A DNA stretch of 64,000 nucleotides from Denitromonas halophila (lineage in GTDB: Bacteria > Pseudomonadota > Gammaproteobacteria > Burkholderiales > Rhodocyclaceae): NCBI RefSeq assembly GCF_007625155.1, contig NZ_VMNK01000015.1:372001-436000 (forward strand), given 5' to 3'. The position numbers and the translations under genes were made by a program. The notes beneath the pieces were generated by a model that searched no databases, had not been told where the DNA came from, and was given only the letters and a program-made list of their open reading frames with translations. Of this stretch, positions 27,147 through 36,583 are shown piece by piece (position 1 is the first letter of the stretch; each line of letters begins with the position of its first letter).

Positions 27147-27800
27147 ATGACTGAGCCGGTCCAAAGTCTTCACATCGATATCGTCTCCGACGTGATGTGC
27201 CCGTGGTGTCTCATTGGTTACCGACAGCTGCAGCAGGCGCTGGTGGCGACGGGAACCGCAGGCGAAATACGCTGGCATCCGTTCGAGCTGAACCCCGACA
27301 TGCCGGCCGAAGGCCAGAACCTGCGGGAGCATGTGGCTGAAAAATACGGTACGACACCAGAGGCGTCGGCAGAAAGTCGCGTCAGGATGACCGACATCGG
27401 CGCCGAGCTCGGGTTCGCGTTCCGTTTTTCGGACGACATGCGCATGCACAATACCTTCAACGTGCACCAGCTCCTTCATTGGGCCGATCAGCACGGTCGT
27501 ATGCATGCACTGAAGCTGGCGTTCTTTGATGCACATTTTACGGATCGCCGAAACCTGTCAGACAAGGCCGTGCTGGCCGATGTGGCCGGCGAGACGGGGC
27601 TTGAACGCGCTGAGGCGCTTGCCGTACTGGCGGATCAGCGTTTTGCTGGCGACGTGCGCGATGCTGAGAGCCGCTGGTTGAAGCAAGGGGTTCGCAGCGT
27701 GCCGGCGATGATATTCAAGCATCGCTATCTGGTGAGTGGTGCGCAAGGGGTGGAAAACTACACGCGCATTCTGGAACAATTGGCCCAGATGCAGGACTGA
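27147..27800 (+). CDS. DsbA-family oxidoreductase (FrnE-like)
   Basis: 217 aa from ATG 27147 with GAGGGG at 27137-27142. A thioredoxin fold with a helical insert is indicated by DIVSDVMCPWCLIGYRQL (CPWC near residues 17-20) and the cis-Pro segment GVRSVPAMIF near 185. There is no signal peptide, so it is a cytoplasmic member like FrnE or 2-hydroxychromene isomerase relatives. It is 34 nt ahead of a glutathione-transferase gene, which fits a shared thiol or detoxification role. Confidence 0.88.
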   Translation: MTEPVQSLHIDIVSDVMCPWCLIGYRQLQQALVATGTAGEIRWHPFELNPDMPAEGQNLREHVAEKYGTTPEASAESRVRMTDIGAELGFAFRFSDDMRMHNTFNVHQLLHWADQHGRMHALKLAFFDAHFTDRRNLSDKAVLADVAGETGLERAEALAVLADQRFAGDVRDAESRWLKQGVRSVPAMIFKHRYLVSGAQGVENYTRILEQLAQMQD

Positions 27801-27834
27801 GCACGCGCTCAACATGAATGAGGAATTGAGAACC

Positions 27835-28710
27835 ATGTCTGACATGAAGCCGTATGCCCCGCCAAAAGTCTGGACCTGGGATGCCGAGAACGGCGGTGAA
27901 TGGGCAAAGATCAACCGACCTATCGCCGGCCCCACGCGTGAAGCCACCTTGCCACGCGGGAAGCATCCCCTGCAGCTATATTCAATGGGCACGCCCAATG
28001 GTCAGAAGGTCACCATCTTGCTCGAAGAGCTGTTGGCAGTTGGTGAGCGCGGCGCGGAATATGACGCCCATCTGATCCGGATCAGCCAGGGGGATCAGTT
28101 TTCGACAGGCTTTGTTGAAGTGAATCCGAATTCAAAAATTCCCGCGCTGTTTGATGCGGAAGCGGGGCGCCGCGTTTTTGAAAGTGGTGCGATCCTGCTC
28201 TATCTGGCCGAAAAGTTCGGGCGATTCCTTCCCAAAGACCCGGCAGCGCGCACCGAGGTGCTCAACTGGCTTTTCTGGCTGCAAGGCTCAGCCCCCTATT
28301 TGGGCGGCGGTTTTGGCCATTTTTACGCGTACGCACCCGAAAAGTTCGAATACCCGATCAATCGTTTCACCATGGAGGTGAAGCGTCAGATGGACGTGCT
28401 TGACCGCGAACTGGCCGAGCACCGGTATCTGGGGGGCCGTGAATACACCATCGCCGACATCGCGACATGGCCGTGGTATGGCAACCTTGTGCTCGGTGAA
28501 GCTTATGGCGCGGGTGAGTTTTTGCAGGTCGAGCGCTACAAGAACTTGCGTCGCTGGGCCGAAGAGATTCTGGCGCGTGCCGCGGTCCAGCGCGGTCGCA
28601 AGGTCAACCGGACCTGGGGCGAGCCGTCCGATCAGTTGCATGAACGTCATGACGCGTCGGATTTCGAATTGAGAACCGAAGACAAGTTGGCGCGAGAAAG
28701 CGCTGCTTGA
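27835..28710 (+). CDS. yghU: Glutathione S-transferase-like protein YghU
   Basis: 291 aa from ATG 27835, preceded by AGGA; an in-frame ATG at 27814 lacks a site. It closely follows E. coli YghU as I recall it: KVWTWD near residue 11, GKHPLQLYS, GTPNGQKVTILLEELL, FVEVNPNSKIPAL, the LNWLFWLQG helix and the terminal LHERHDASDFE. YghU binds two glutathiones and acts as a disulfide-bond reductase. It is probably in an operon with the DsbA-family gene. Confidence 0.94.
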   Translation: MSDMKPYAPPKVWTWDAENGGEWAKINRPIAGPTREATLPRGKHPLQLYSMGTPNGQKVTILLEELLAVGERGAEYDAHLIRISQGDQFSTGFVEVNPNSKIPALFDAEAGRRVFESGAILLYLAEKFGRFLPKDPAARTEVLNWLFWLQGSAPYLGGGFGHFYAYAPEKFEYPINRFTMEVKRQMDVLDRELAEHRYLGGREYTIADIATWPWYGNLVLGEAYGAGEFLQVERYKNLRRWAEEILARAAVQRGRKVNRTWGEPSDQLHERHDASDFELRTEDKLARESAA

Positions 28711-28746
28711 GCAGATCGTCTCGGTCGTTATGAAGCATCGGTGAAA

Positions 28747-28788
28747 AAAACGGGCGGGTATCTCTGATGGGAGATACCCGCCCGTTTT
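28747..28788. terminator. Bidirectional terminator between yghU and tRNA-Leu
   Basis: CGGGCGGGTATCTC (28751-28764) pairs perfectly with GAGATACCCGCCCG (28771-28784) around TGATGG. Runs of A before and T after let it serve yghU on the plus strand and tRNA-Leu on the minus strand. Confidence 0.9.
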
Positions 28789-28792
28789 GTTT

Positions 28793-28877
28793 TGGTGCCC
28801 GGGACGGGACTTGAACCCGTAAGGCTTGCGCCGGCGGATTTTAAGTCCGCTATGTTTACCAATTTCATCACCCGGGC
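28793..28877 (-). tRNA. tRNA-Leu (UAA)
   Basis: 85 nt including CCA, with the long variable arm of class II tRNAs. The acceptor GCCCGGG pairs with CCCGGGC. Anticodon loop CTTAAAA gives TAA (complement of 28841-28843). GGTTCAAGTCC is the T arm. Confidence 0.97.
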
Positions 28878-29018
28878 CGAACAACGCAGATCCTCTGGGC
28901 GCTTAGAGCGCCGCCATGACTATGAGATCGTGCGCTTCGCCTTGTGTTTTGCTCTTGATGGCGAGCACGGGAAGCCAGTCAGACCCCCGAAGCAAGGCAT
29001 TTGTTCAGTGGGCCGCGA

Positions 29019-29279
29019 TCAGTGTTCTTTCTCGGGAAGCACGATGTTGACCTCGAGTACCTCGTAGTTGTCCTGACGCTCAAGGTTGACCTTGATATCG
29101 TCCGGGTTGACGTTGACGTACTTCGAAATCACCGCGATCAGGTCACGCTGGAGATCCGGCAGAAAGTCCGGTGACCCGTCACGCGGGCCGTGCTCGCGGG
29201 CAATGATCAGTTGCAGGCGTTCTTTGGCCAGATTTGCCGTCTTGGGTTTGCTGCCAAACAGCATGCTGAGCAGGGACAT
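29019..29279 (-). CDS. minE: Cell division topological specificity factor MinE
   Basis: 86 aa. The start [15 protein letters not shown] is the membrane-targeting helix; [14 protein letters not shown] is the MinD-binding segment, and [19 protein letters not shown] the dimer core. MinE drives pole-to-pole oscillation of MinCD by activating the MinD ATPase. It is last in minCDE, 1 nt after minD. Confidence 0.97.
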   Translation of the reverse strand: MSLLSMLFGSKPKTANLAKERLQLIIAREHGPRDGSPDFLPDLQRDLIAVISKYVNVNPDDIKVNLERQDNYEVLEVNIVLPEKEH

Positions 29280-29280
29280 T

Positions 29281-30096
29281 TCACTTCCCTCCGAACAGGC
29301 GCTTCATCAGGCCCGGCTTTTCGTAGGTCGTGTAGCGCATGGGGCGCTCTTCGCCCAGGAAGCGGGCGACCACGTCCAGGTAGGCCTCGGACACGTCGGT
29401 GCCCTTGAGGTGCACGGCCGGTGATCCCTGGTTGGAGGCGTGGAGCACAGCTTCGGATTCGGGGATGACGCCGATCAGTTCAACACGCAGCAGCTCCTGC
29501 ACGTCCTTGTAGGAGAGCATTTCGCCGTCTTCGACGCGCTTGGCCGAATAGCGGGTGATCAGGAGATGCTCCTTGACCGCGTCCATGCCGTCCTTGGCAC
29601 GCTGCGACTTGGATTGCAGGATGCCGAGGATGCGATCGGAATCGCGCACCGAGGATACTTCGGGGTTGGTGACAATGATCGCCTCGTCGGCGAAGGTCAG
29701 TGCCATCACGGCGCCGCGCTCGATGCCGGCGGGGGAGTCGCAGACCACGTAGTCAAAGCCCATGTGCTCGAGTTCCTTGAGCACGGACTTGACGCCTTCT
29801 TCGGTCAGCGCGTCCTTGTCGCGGGTTTGTGAGGCCGGCAGGATGAACAGGTTCTCGCAGTGTTTGTCCTTGATCAGCGCCTGACTCAGCTTGGCCTCGC
29901 CGTTGACGACGTTGATCAGGTCATACACCACGCGGCGTTCGCAGCCCATGATCAGGTCGAGGTTGCGCAGGCCGACGTCAAAGTCGATGACCGCAGTTTT
30001 GAATCCGCGCAGGGCCAGGCCCGAGGCGAACGCTGCGCTGGTGGTCGTCTTGCCGACGCCGCCCTTGCCGGACGTTACTACGATGGTTCGAGTCAC
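29281..30096 (-). CDS. minD: Septum site-determining ATPase MinD
   Basis: 271 aa. The deviant Walker [13 protein letters not shown] is at residues 10-21, followed by [16 protein letters not shown] and [10 protein letters not shown]. The C-terminal amphipathic membrane-targeting helix is [14 protein letters not shown]. It recruits MinC to membranes to block septa away from midcell. It lies 27 nt after minC. Confidence 0.98.
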   Translation of the reverse strand: MTRTIVVTSGKGGVGKTTTSAAFASGLALRGFKTAVIDFDVGLRNLDLIMGCERRVVYDLINVVNGEAKLSQALIKDKHCENLFILPASQTRDKDALTEEGVKSVLKELEHMGFDYVVCDSPAGIERGAVMALTFADEAIIVTNPEVSSVRDSDRILGILQSKSQRAKDGMDAVKEHLLITRYSAKRVEDGEMLSYKDVQELLRVELIGVIPESEAVLHASNQGSPAVHLKGTDVSEAYLDVVARFLGEERPMRYTTYEKPGLMKRLFGGK

Positions 30097-30123
30097 GATA
30101 CTTCCTTCCTGTGAGTGCCGTGC

Positions 30124-30906
30124 TTATGCAGTCTGCAGCGGCGCAATCGTCAAAATCGGGTTGTCGCCTTCGCCCTTGAGCCAGGCCTGGGCGGTTTTGC
30201 CGGCCACGGACTCGGGGATGCCTTTTTCGAAGGTGCGATAGACCCCGGCGATGGAGACCAGCTCGGGGCCAAAATTGGTGCTGAACACGCGGGCGCGGGT
30301 GTTGCCCTGTGCGCCGGCCAGCGCGCGACCGCGCAGCGGGCCGTAGCAGTGAATGCTGCCGTCGGCGATGACCTCCGCGCCGTGGCTGACGCCACACAGC
30401 AGCACGAGATCGCCGCCACGGGCATAGGCCTGCTGGCCGGAGCGCAGCGGGCGGTCGATGATGAGCGTGGTCGCCGCAGCGGCCGCGACAGGCGCAGCCG
30501 CCGCGGGTGCTTCGACCACCGGTGCGGGTGTCGGTGCAGGTGCAGCGGATGCCGGCGCCTCGGGCGCGCTGATGCTGGCGTTATCGGCATCGAGCACGGC
30601 CAGGCCAATCTTGCGTGCGCCTTCAATAAAGGCTTCGGGCAGATTGCTTACGCCCACCGGTTGCAGGCGGTAGCGACGCAGCAGGCTGGCAATCCCGGGC
30701 CAGTCGATGCGCTCTGGCGTGTTGGCCAGCTCGGCAAAATCGAGAATGGTCGCTTCACGGTTGAAGAAGTCGGGCATGCCGCCGAGCAGGGTGTGCATGG
30801 CGTCGGCCAGACGCATCGGGTCGGTATCGCGCAGGCGCGCGGTCATGACGCCCAGTGTTGCGCCCCGGAATTCTATGGGTTTGTTTGATGCGGAAGCTGG
30901 GTTCAT
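30124..30906 (-). CDS. minC: Septum site-determining protein MinC
   Basis: 260 aa from ATG 30906; the longer open frame runs into hslO. The N-terminal domain (residues about 8-105) inhibits FtsZ. An alanine- and proline-rich linker (about 115-150) joins it to the C-terminal beta-helix with SGQQAYARGGDLVLLCGVSHGAEVIADG, the MinD-binding and dimer domain. The linker is longer and more Ala/Pro-rich than in E. coli. Confidence 0.95.
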   Translation of the reverse strand: MNPASASNKPIEFRGATLGVMTARLRDTDPMRLADAMHTLLGGMPDFFNREATILDFAELANTPERIDWPGIASLLRRYRLQPVGVSNLPEAFIEGARKIGLAVLDADNASISAPEAPASAAPAPTPAPVVEAPAAAAPVAAAAATTLIIDRPLRSGQQAYARGGDLVLLCGVSHGAEVIADGSIHCYGPLRGRALAGAQGNTRARVFSTNFGPELVSIAGVYRTFEKGIPESVAGKTAQAWLKGEGDNPILTIAPLQTA

Positions 30907-30994
30907 TCGGGGCCGATGAGCTGTCAAATCCTGCGAGTTTACTGGCCGTAGCGGCTGGGGGCAAGATTCCGGTGGAATCTCTCCGTCCGCAGGT

Positions 30995-31864
30995 TCAGTG
31001 TTGGGTGGGCGGCGCGTCGGGGGCGGCGAACAGTTCGTGGATGGCGTCGGCGTCGAAGCGGTAGGTGTGGTTGGACATGTCGTCGTGAATCTCGACCACA
31101 CCTTGGGTTTCGATCACCGATTCGAGCTCCTGGCGCCCCAGTCCTCGCAGCATGGTCTTGACCTTTTCGGGGTCGGCGGGCCAGCGGTGAAGCACCGGGC
31201 GCGGGGTGAATACACGCACCGTTTCTTCGTGAAACAGCCGGGCCAGTACGTCTTCGGGGGGCAGGTTGCGCAGCTCGTCGGGTTTGACCGTGGCGGCCAG
31301 GCTGGTGACGCGCGCCCAGCCGTCGGGGTCGCGCTGGTCGGCGTCGGGCAGCTTTTGCAGAAACAGGCCGGCGGCGGTGTCGCCATTGGCCACCAGCCAT
31401 AGTGCGGCGGGTTGTTGTTCGGATTGCGCCAGATAGTGCTCGAAGACGGCGGCGACGGTATCGCCTTCGACTGGCACGAGGCTCTGGTAGGGTTGATCAA
31501 GGCCGGCGACGTCGAGCGTCAGTTGCAGGTGGCCATCGCCAATCAGTCCGCCCAGCTCGCTGCTGTCGACGGCTTCGTCGGTTTTGGCATAGCCGCGCAG
31601 ATTGAGCGCCTCGGTGCAGTCGACCACCATCAGCGAGAGCGGGCCGTGGCCTTGCATCTGAAAGGTGAGGCGGCCGGGCTGCTTGAGGTTGGCCGACATG
31701 ATCGCGGTGACCGCGGTCAGCTCGCCGAGCACGGCGCGCACGGCCGGGGCGTAGCCGCGCTGGGCGGTCATGGCGCGCCAGGCGTCGTTGATCTGGACGA
31801 TGCTGCCGCGGATGTCCAGATCGTCAAACAAGAAGGGCTGGACGAGGCTGTCTTCGCGCAGCAT
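30995..31864 (-). CDS. hslO: Hsp33 family chaperone HslO lacking the zinc/redox cysteines
   Basis: 289 aa with the full Hsp33 body: VQINDAWRAM near 24, LTFQMQGHGPLSLMVVDC near 66, and TVRVFTPRPVL near 214. In classical Hsp33, CxC and CxxC in the C-terminal domain bind zinc and switch the chaperone on under oxidation. Here the CxC site reads RWPAD (about 227-231) and the CxxC site HDDMSN (about 260-265); the only Cys in the protein is Cys83. Spacing and flanking residues are kept, so this is loss of the ligands rather than truncation. It overlaps the upstream ArsC-family gene by 1 nt. Confidence 0.92.
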   Translation of the reverse strand: MLREDSLVQPFLFDDLDIRGSIVQINDAWRAMTAQRGYAPAVRAVLGELTAVTAIMSANLKQPGRLTFQMQGHGPLSLMVVDCTEALNLRGYAKTDEAVDSSELGGLIGDGHLQLTLDVAGLDQPYQSLVPVEGDTVAAVFEHYLAQSEQQPAALWLVANGDTAAGLFLQKLPDADQRDPDGWARVTSLAATVKPDELRNLPPEDVLARLFHEETVRVFTPRPVLHRWPADPEKVKTMLRGLGRQELESVIETQGVVEIHDDMSNHTYRFDADAIHELFAAPDAPPTQH

Positions 31865-32220
31865 CAGCGGGGCTCCGTGAGTTCGGTGGCGTAGGTGTCG
31901 GCGTTGAAGCCCACCAGCAGGCGACCATCGCCGGTGTCGAGCACGGGGCGTTTGATCAGGCTGGTGTGGGCGGCCATCAGTGCGATGGCGTCGGCATCGG
32001 TGTCGATCTGGCGGGCTTCGTCGGGCAGCTTGCGCCAGGTGGTGCCGCGGGTGTTCACCAGCGGGGTGCGACTCACGCGGGCGACCCAGTCGGCCAGCGT
32101 GGCGGCGTCGATGCCATCGCGTTTGTAATCGTGGAAGGTGTAGGCGATGTGGTGGCTGTCGAGCCAGGTAAAGGCCTTCTTCATGGTGTCGCAGCTGCGG
32201 ATGCCGTAGATGTGGATCAT
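31864..32220 (-). CDS. ArsC/Spx-family protein, YffB type
   Basis: 118 aa from ATG 32220, which matches the YffB start (IHIYGIRSCDTMKKA); ATG 32247 is an alternative. The single Cys in RSCDT (near residue 9) and the NTRGTTWRKL and IKRPVL segments are family marks. YffB resembles arsenate reductases but lacks the usual second active-site setting; its substrate is uncertain. It overlaps hslO by 1 nt, so the two thiol-linked genes are coupled. Confidence 0.88.
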   Translation of the reverse strand: MIHIYGIRSCDTMKKAFTWLDSHHIAYTFHDYKRDGIDAATLADWVARVSRTPLVNTRGTTWRKLPDEARQIDTDADAIALMAAHTSLIKRPVLDTGDGRLLVGFNADTYATELTEPR

Positions 32221-32269
32221 GTTCGTGTCGTGTGCGTTGGCAGGCATTGTCTCAGAAAACCCCAAGTAC

Positions 32270-34585
32270 TTATTTTTTCAATGCTTTGGCGAGTGCGGCG
32301 GCCATGTTGCCGTGGCCGCGGGCGTCGTCCTTGCGTGGCGCGCGATCGGCGCGCGGGGCCGCTTTGGGGCGGTCGGCGGGTTTGCGCTCGGGGCGCTTGC
32401 GCGCGTCGGCCGGGGTGTCGGACAGGCGCATGGTGAGCGCGATGCGTTTGCGTGGCAGATCGACTTCGAGCACCTTGACCGGCACCACATCGCCGGCTTT
32501 GACGACGCTGCGCGGGTCTTTCACGAAGGTGTCGGACAGCGCGGAGATGTGCACCAGACCGTCCTGATGCACGCCGATATCGACGAAGGCACCGAAGTTG
32601 GTGACGTTGGTGACCACGCCCTCCAGCACCATGCCTTCGGTCAGGTCGCTCAGTTTTTCGACGCCGTCGCGGAAGCTGGCGGTGCGGAAAGCCGGGCGGG
32701 GGTCGCGGCCGGGCTTGTCGAGCTCGGCGAGGATGTCATTTACCGTCGGCTCGCCGAAGCGATCATCGGCATAGCGCTTGGTATCGAGCCCCTTGAGCGT
32801 GCGGCTGTCACCGATGATGCTGCCCACATCGCGCTGGATGTCGGCGAGGATCTTTTCGACCAGCGGATAGGCTTCCGGGTGCACCGCCGAGGCGTCGAGC
32901 GGGTTGCTGCCGCCAATTACGCGCAAGAAGCCGGCGGCCTGTTCGAAGGTTTTCTCGCCCAGGCGCGGCACGGCCTTGAGCGCGCGCCGGTCGGGGAAGG
33001 GGCCGTGGCTGTCGCGGTGGGCCACGATGTTGTTGGCCAGCGTGCTGTTGAGGCCGGAGATGCGGCTGAGCAAGGCGGCGGAGGCGGTGTTAACGTCGAC
33101 GCCGACCGCATTTACGCAGTCTTCGACCACCGCGTCGAGCATGCGCGCCAGGCGGGTCTGGTTTATGTCGTGCTGGTACTGGCCAACGCCGATGGATTTC
33201 GGGTCAATCTTGACCAGTTCGGCCAGCGGGTCTTGCAGGCGGCGGCCGATGGAGGCAGCGCCGCGCAGGCTCACGTCGAGATCCGGAAACTCCGCTGCGG
33301 CCAGTGCCGAGGCCGAATACACCGAGGCGCCGGCTTCGGACACCATCACCTTGGTGAGTTTCAGTTCCGGATGGCGCTTGATCAGCTCGGCGGCGAGGCG
33401 GTCGGTCTCGCGCGAGGCGGTGCCGTTGCCGATGGCGATCAGGTCGGCGCCATGCTTTTTGGCCAGGCGGGCGATCTCGGCCATGGCGCCGTCCCAGTCG
33501 CGGCGCGGTTCGTGCGGGTAGATGGTGGCGGTGTCGATGAGCTTGCCGGTGCCGTCGACCACGGCCACTTTGACGCCGGTGCGCAGGCCCGGATCGAGGC
33601 CGATGGTGACACGCGGGCCAGCCGGGGCGGCAAGCAGCAGATCCTTGAGGTTGCCGGCGAACACGCGGATGGCTTCTTCTTCGGCGCGTTCGCGCAGGCT
33701 GTTCATCAGTTCGAGTTCGAGATGCACGGCGATTTTCACCGACCAGGCCCAGCGCGCAGTCTCCACCAGCCAGCGATCGGCCGCGCGGCCGGTGTCGCGG
33801 ATACCGGCGTGGCGGGCGACCAGCGATTCGCAGGGGCCCAGCTCGCCGGCGGGCGGTGGATCGGGCAGCTCAATGCTGAGCCGCAGCATGCCTTCGTTCC
33901 GCCCGCGAAGCAGTGCCAGCAGGCGGTGCGAGGGGATGTGGCCGACGGGTTCGGAGAAGTCGAACCAGTCACGGAATTTGGCGCCCTCGGCCTCCTTGCC
34001 TTCGACCACGGCCGAGACGATGCGGCCGCGCTCGTTCAGCAAGCTGCGCAGGGCGTCGAGTAGCGCGGCGTTTTCGCTGAATTGTTCGATCAGGATCTGG
34101 CGCGCCCCGTCGAGGGCGGCCTTGGTGTCGGCGATGCCGGCTTCGGTGTTGAGATAGCGCGTGGCCTCGGTCTCTGGCGCCAGCGTGGGGTCGGCGAGCA
34201 ATGCCTCGGCCAGCGGGCCTAAGCCGGCTTCGCGGGCGATCTGGGCCTTGGTGCGGCGTTTGGGCTTGTAGGGCAGGTAGAGGTCTTCGAGGCGCTGCTT
34301 GGTGTCGGCTTCGATAATCTGCACGCGCAGCGCGTCGGTCATGACGCCTTGCGACTCGATGGATTCGACGATGGCGGCACGGCGGGACTCGAGCTCGCGC
34401 AGGTAGCCGAGGCGGTCTTCCAGTGTGCGCAGCTGGGTGTCGTCAAGGCCGCCGGTGACTTCCTTGCGGTAGCGGGCGATGAAGGGCACGGTGGCACCTT
34501 CGTCGAGCAGGGCAATGGCGGCCACCACCTGACGTTGAGTGGCCTTGAGTTCGTCCGCCAGGCGGTGTTCGATAGAGAGGGGCAT
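32270..34585 (-). CDS. tex: RNA-binding transcriptional accessory protein Tex
   Basis: 771 aa, normal length. Domains in order: N-terminal helical ([20 protein letters not shown] type, 1-300), YqgF/RNase H-like domain near 325-450 ([17 protein letters not shown]), helix-hairpin-helix near 490-560 ([16 protein letters not shown]), and S1 domain near 645-720 ([29 protein letters not shown]). The S1 domain binds RNA. The C-terminus is Lys/Arg-rich. The last 49 nt before the ArsC-family gene are non-coding. Confidence 0.96.
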   Translation of the reverse strand: MPLSIEHRLADELKATQRQVVAAIALLDEGATVPFIARYRKEVTGGLDDTQLRTLEDRLGYLRELESRRAAIVESIESQGVMTDALRVQIIEADTKQRLEDLYLPYKPKRRTKAQIAREAGLGPLAEALLADPTLAPETEATRYLNTEAGIADTKAALDGARQILIEQFSENAALLDALRSLLNERGRIVSAVVEGKEAEGAKFRDWFDFSEPVGHIPSHRLLALLRGRNEGMLRLSIELPDPPPAGELGPCESLVARHAGIRDTGRAADRWLVETARWAWSVKIAVHLELELMNSLRERAEEEAIRVFAGNLKDLLLAAPAGPRVTIGLDPGLRTGVKVAVVDGTGKLIDTATIYPHEPRRDWDGAMAEIARLAKKHGADLIAIGNGTASRETDRLAAELIKRHPELKLTKVMVSEAGASVYSASALAAAEFPDLDVSLRGAASIGRRLQDPLAELVKIDPKSIGVGQYQHDINQTRLARMLDAVVEDCVNAVGVDVNTASAALLSRISGLNSTLANNIVAHRDSHGPFPDRRALKAVPRLGEKTFEQAAGFLRVIGGSNPLDASAVHPEAYPLVEKILADIQRDVGSIIGDSRTLKGLDTKRYADDRFGEPTVNDILAELDKPGRDPRPAFRTASFRDGVEKLSDLTEGMVLEGVVTNVTNFGAFVDIGVHQDGLVHISALSDTFVKDPRSVVKAGDVVPVKVLEVDLPRKRIALTMRLSDTPADARKRPERKPADRPKAAPRADRAPRKDDARGHGNMAAALAKALKK

Positions 34586-34703
34586 GGGCGCGTTGGCGTT
34601 TTTAAAAACGGGCTAGTGTGCAGAAGCGAAGGCTCGGCGGCAAGCGCCGGCCGGAGAGTCGGGATACAATTTGACGCTCTTGTTTCTCTTGCGTGACCTG
34701 TCG

Positions 34704-35096
34704 ATGATGTTTGTGTTTCGTTCAAGTTTCGTGCTGCTTGCCGCCCTGCTGTTGATGCAGAGCACTGCCTCGGCGGCCAGTCCGGCCGCGGCGGTGGTCG
34801 ATCCGTCGCGCCTGGGGACGGTTCGCATCCCCGAGGGTGATGGCAGTGTGGCGCCAGTGCCGCCGGTGCGGGCCTACGCGATCGACGGTCGCAGTTTTTT
34901 CTACGGCGGGCAGCAATACATTCTCGATACCCCGGTGGTGACCGACGACCGCGGTGAACTGGCGCGCCAGCGCTTGCAGGAAATGCTCGATGGCGGCGAA
35001 CTCAGCGTGCAGCCCCTGGGCGAAAAAATTGAGGATTCAGAGCGTGCGCAGGTGCGTATCAATGGTGAGTTGCTGACCGCACCGCCCGTCAATTAG
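34704..35096 (+). CDS. Secreted small protein with a degenerate SNase-like domain
   Basis: 130 aa from ATG 34704. A signal peptide is clear (hydrophobic residues 8-18, cleavage about ASA-A). The remainder reads like a thermonuclease core: AIDGRSFFYGGQQYILDTPVV, then ELARQRLQEMLDGGELSVQP and ERAQVRINGELL. The family's DGDT becomes DGRS, the Arg before DTP becomes Tyr, and the Glu after DTP becomes Val, so catalysis is unlikely. The alignment is by eye. It converges on the epimerase gene with an 8-nt overlap. Confidence 0.65.
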   Translation: MMFVFRSSFVLLAALLLMQSTASAASPAAAVVDPSRLGTVRIPEGDGSVAPVPPVRAYAIDGRSFFYGGQQYILDTPVVTDDRGELARQRLQEMLDGGELSVQPLGEKIEDSERAQVRINGELLTAPPVN

Positions 35097-35943
35097 CACC
35101 AACGAGCAGGCTCTGGCGGCCCCACCATTGCGCATCAGCGTTTAGCGCGATCGGCGTTTTGACGGCCGCAGCTTCGACGCACAGCATGCGGCGGAAGTCT
35201 TTGTCGGGCATGTCGGCCAAGGCGGCGGCGCCAGCCTCCCACGGATTCCAGACCACCACATCGGTGAAATTTTCCTGATCAATCTGCAGCGCCCGGCCGC
35301 CATCGTCGAGCACCATCGGCCGGCGAACGTCGTGGTAGATGCGGTCGATGGGATCGTCGATCTGCAACATCGGCATTGGATCGGTTTTGCGCGCACCGCC
35401 ATCGCAGTGGTCGGTGTAGTGCAGGCCTTTCAAGCCATGGAGTTCGGCCAGTTCAACTTCGCTGACGCGCAGATAAGTGTGCAGCGCGGCGGTGAATTCG
35501 AGCGCGTCGGCGCCGGTGTTGGTAACTTCCAGCTCCATGTCCAGGCGGTTGCCGCCAATGTTGACCGTCAGCTCCAGCGAAAACAGATAGGGCCACACGC
35601 TCAACGATGTGTCGTCGCTGTCGATGCCGAGAGTGAGCATGACTTGCCCGTCGACTTCGCGTTGGTGGATGAGCCGCCAGAGGCGTGTGCGGACCAGGCC
35701 GTGGCGGGGCAGCGGGCCGTGCGCGGCAAACTGGGGGAAGCACACCGGCGTACCGCCACGAATGGCGCCGCGGGCGTCGAACACGGCTTGGTCGCTCAGA
35801 TAGAGCCAGGGCCGGCCCCCCGCTGGTTGCCAGTGCAGTACCTGGCCACCAAAGAGGCTGACCGTGGCTTCTGCGCCTTCGGCGGTGCGGACCTGAATGA
35901 CCGGCTGGCCGTGAAGTGTTTCAGTGGAAATGGTTGATTTCAT
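35089..35943 (-). CDS. D-hexose-6-phosphate mutarotase (YeaD-like)
   Basis: 284 aa of the aldose 1-epimerase-like superfamily. RGGTPVCFPQFAAHG near residue 62, LVRTRLWRL, AALHTYLRVS near 150 (catalytic His), and VVVWNPWEAGA near 232 are the family's conserved stretches. It should interconvert anomers of glucose-6-phosphate or related sugars in the cytoplasm. The start overlaps the tag stop (ATGA). Confidence 0.9.
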   Translation of the reverse strand: MKSTISTETLHGQPVIQVRTAEGAEATVSLFGGQVLHWQPAGGRPWLYLSDQAVFDARGAIRGGTPVCFPQFAAHGPLPRHGLVRTRLWRLIHQREVDGQVMLTLGIDSDDTSLSVWPYLFSLELTVNIGGNRLDMELEVTNTGADALEFTAALHTYLRVSEVELAELHGLKGLHYTDHCDGGARKTDPMPMLQIDDPIDRIYHDVRRPMVLDDGGRALQIDQENFTDVVVWNPWEAGAAALADMPDKDFRRMLCVEAAAVKTPIALNADAQWWGRQSLLVGAN

Positions 35944-36536
35944 TTTTTTAGCGATTGCGCCGCGTTTTCGGGGTGTTGGGGGCAGCTGAGCAAATGATCA
36001 TTCACCATCCCCGTCGCCTGCGCGAAGGCGTAGCAGATGGTGGAGCCGACAAACTTGAAGCCGTGGCGTTTGAGCTCTCGGCTGAGGGTGTCGGATAACG
36101 CGGTTTTGCCGGGGACCTCCGCCATGCTTTTCCGTTGGTTAATCTGTGGCTGGCCGTCGACAAATTGCCATAGCCAGCGGTCAAAACTGCCTTCTCGCGC
36201 CTGCAGTTCAAGAAAGGCACGGGCGTTGCCGATGGTTGCGCGGATTTTGCCTGCGTGGCGGATGATGCCGGCGTCGGTGACCAGACGCGTGATGTCATCA
36301 TCGGTGTAGGCCGCAATGCGCGTCACGTCGAAATGATCGAAGGCGCGCCGATAGCCGTCGCGTTTTTGCAGCACTGTCCACCATGACAGGCCTGCCTGCG
36401 CGCCTTCGAGCGTGAGCATTTCGAACAGCATCTGGTCGTCATGTTGCGGCACGCCCCATTCTTCGTCGTGATAGGCCACGTAAAGCGGTTCGGTGCCGCA
36501 CCAGGGGCAGCGGTCGGAAGAATACATGTCGGCCAC
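35940..36536 (-). CDS. tag: DNA-3-methyladenine glycosylase I (Tag)
   Basis: 198 aa. It excises 3-methyladenine from alkylated DNA. Zinc ligands are visible at both ends: CPWC with YHDEEWG near the start, and NDHLLSC near residue 180. LEGAQAGLSWWTVLQKR and GFKFVGSTICYAF are signature segments. ATG 36527 (MYSSDRC) is an alternative start. It is coupled to the mutarotase gene downstream. Confidence 0.96.
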   Translation of the reverse strand: MADMYSSDRCPWCGTEPLYVAYHDEEWGVPQHDDQMLFEMLTLEGAQAGLSWWTVLQKRDGYRRAFDHFDVTRIAAYTDDDITRLVTDAGIIRHAGKIRATIGNARAFLELQAREGSFDRWLWQFVDGQPQINQRKSMAEVPGKTALSDTLSRELKRHGFKFVGSTICYAFAQATGMVNDHLLSCPQHPENAAQSLKK

Positions 36537-36583
36537 AATGGCGCCTCCGGTGTTGGAGGCATCATTGTAGCCTTGTGCGGCGC

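Noticed and set aside
28878-29018. A short plus-strand open frame running through tRNA-Leu
   Set aside because: It overlaps the tRNA and has no ribosome-binding site or family match.
32210-34063. A 617-codon open frame on the plus strand, antisense to tex
   Set aside because: Tex is intact on the other strand with all domains; the antisense product has no family features.
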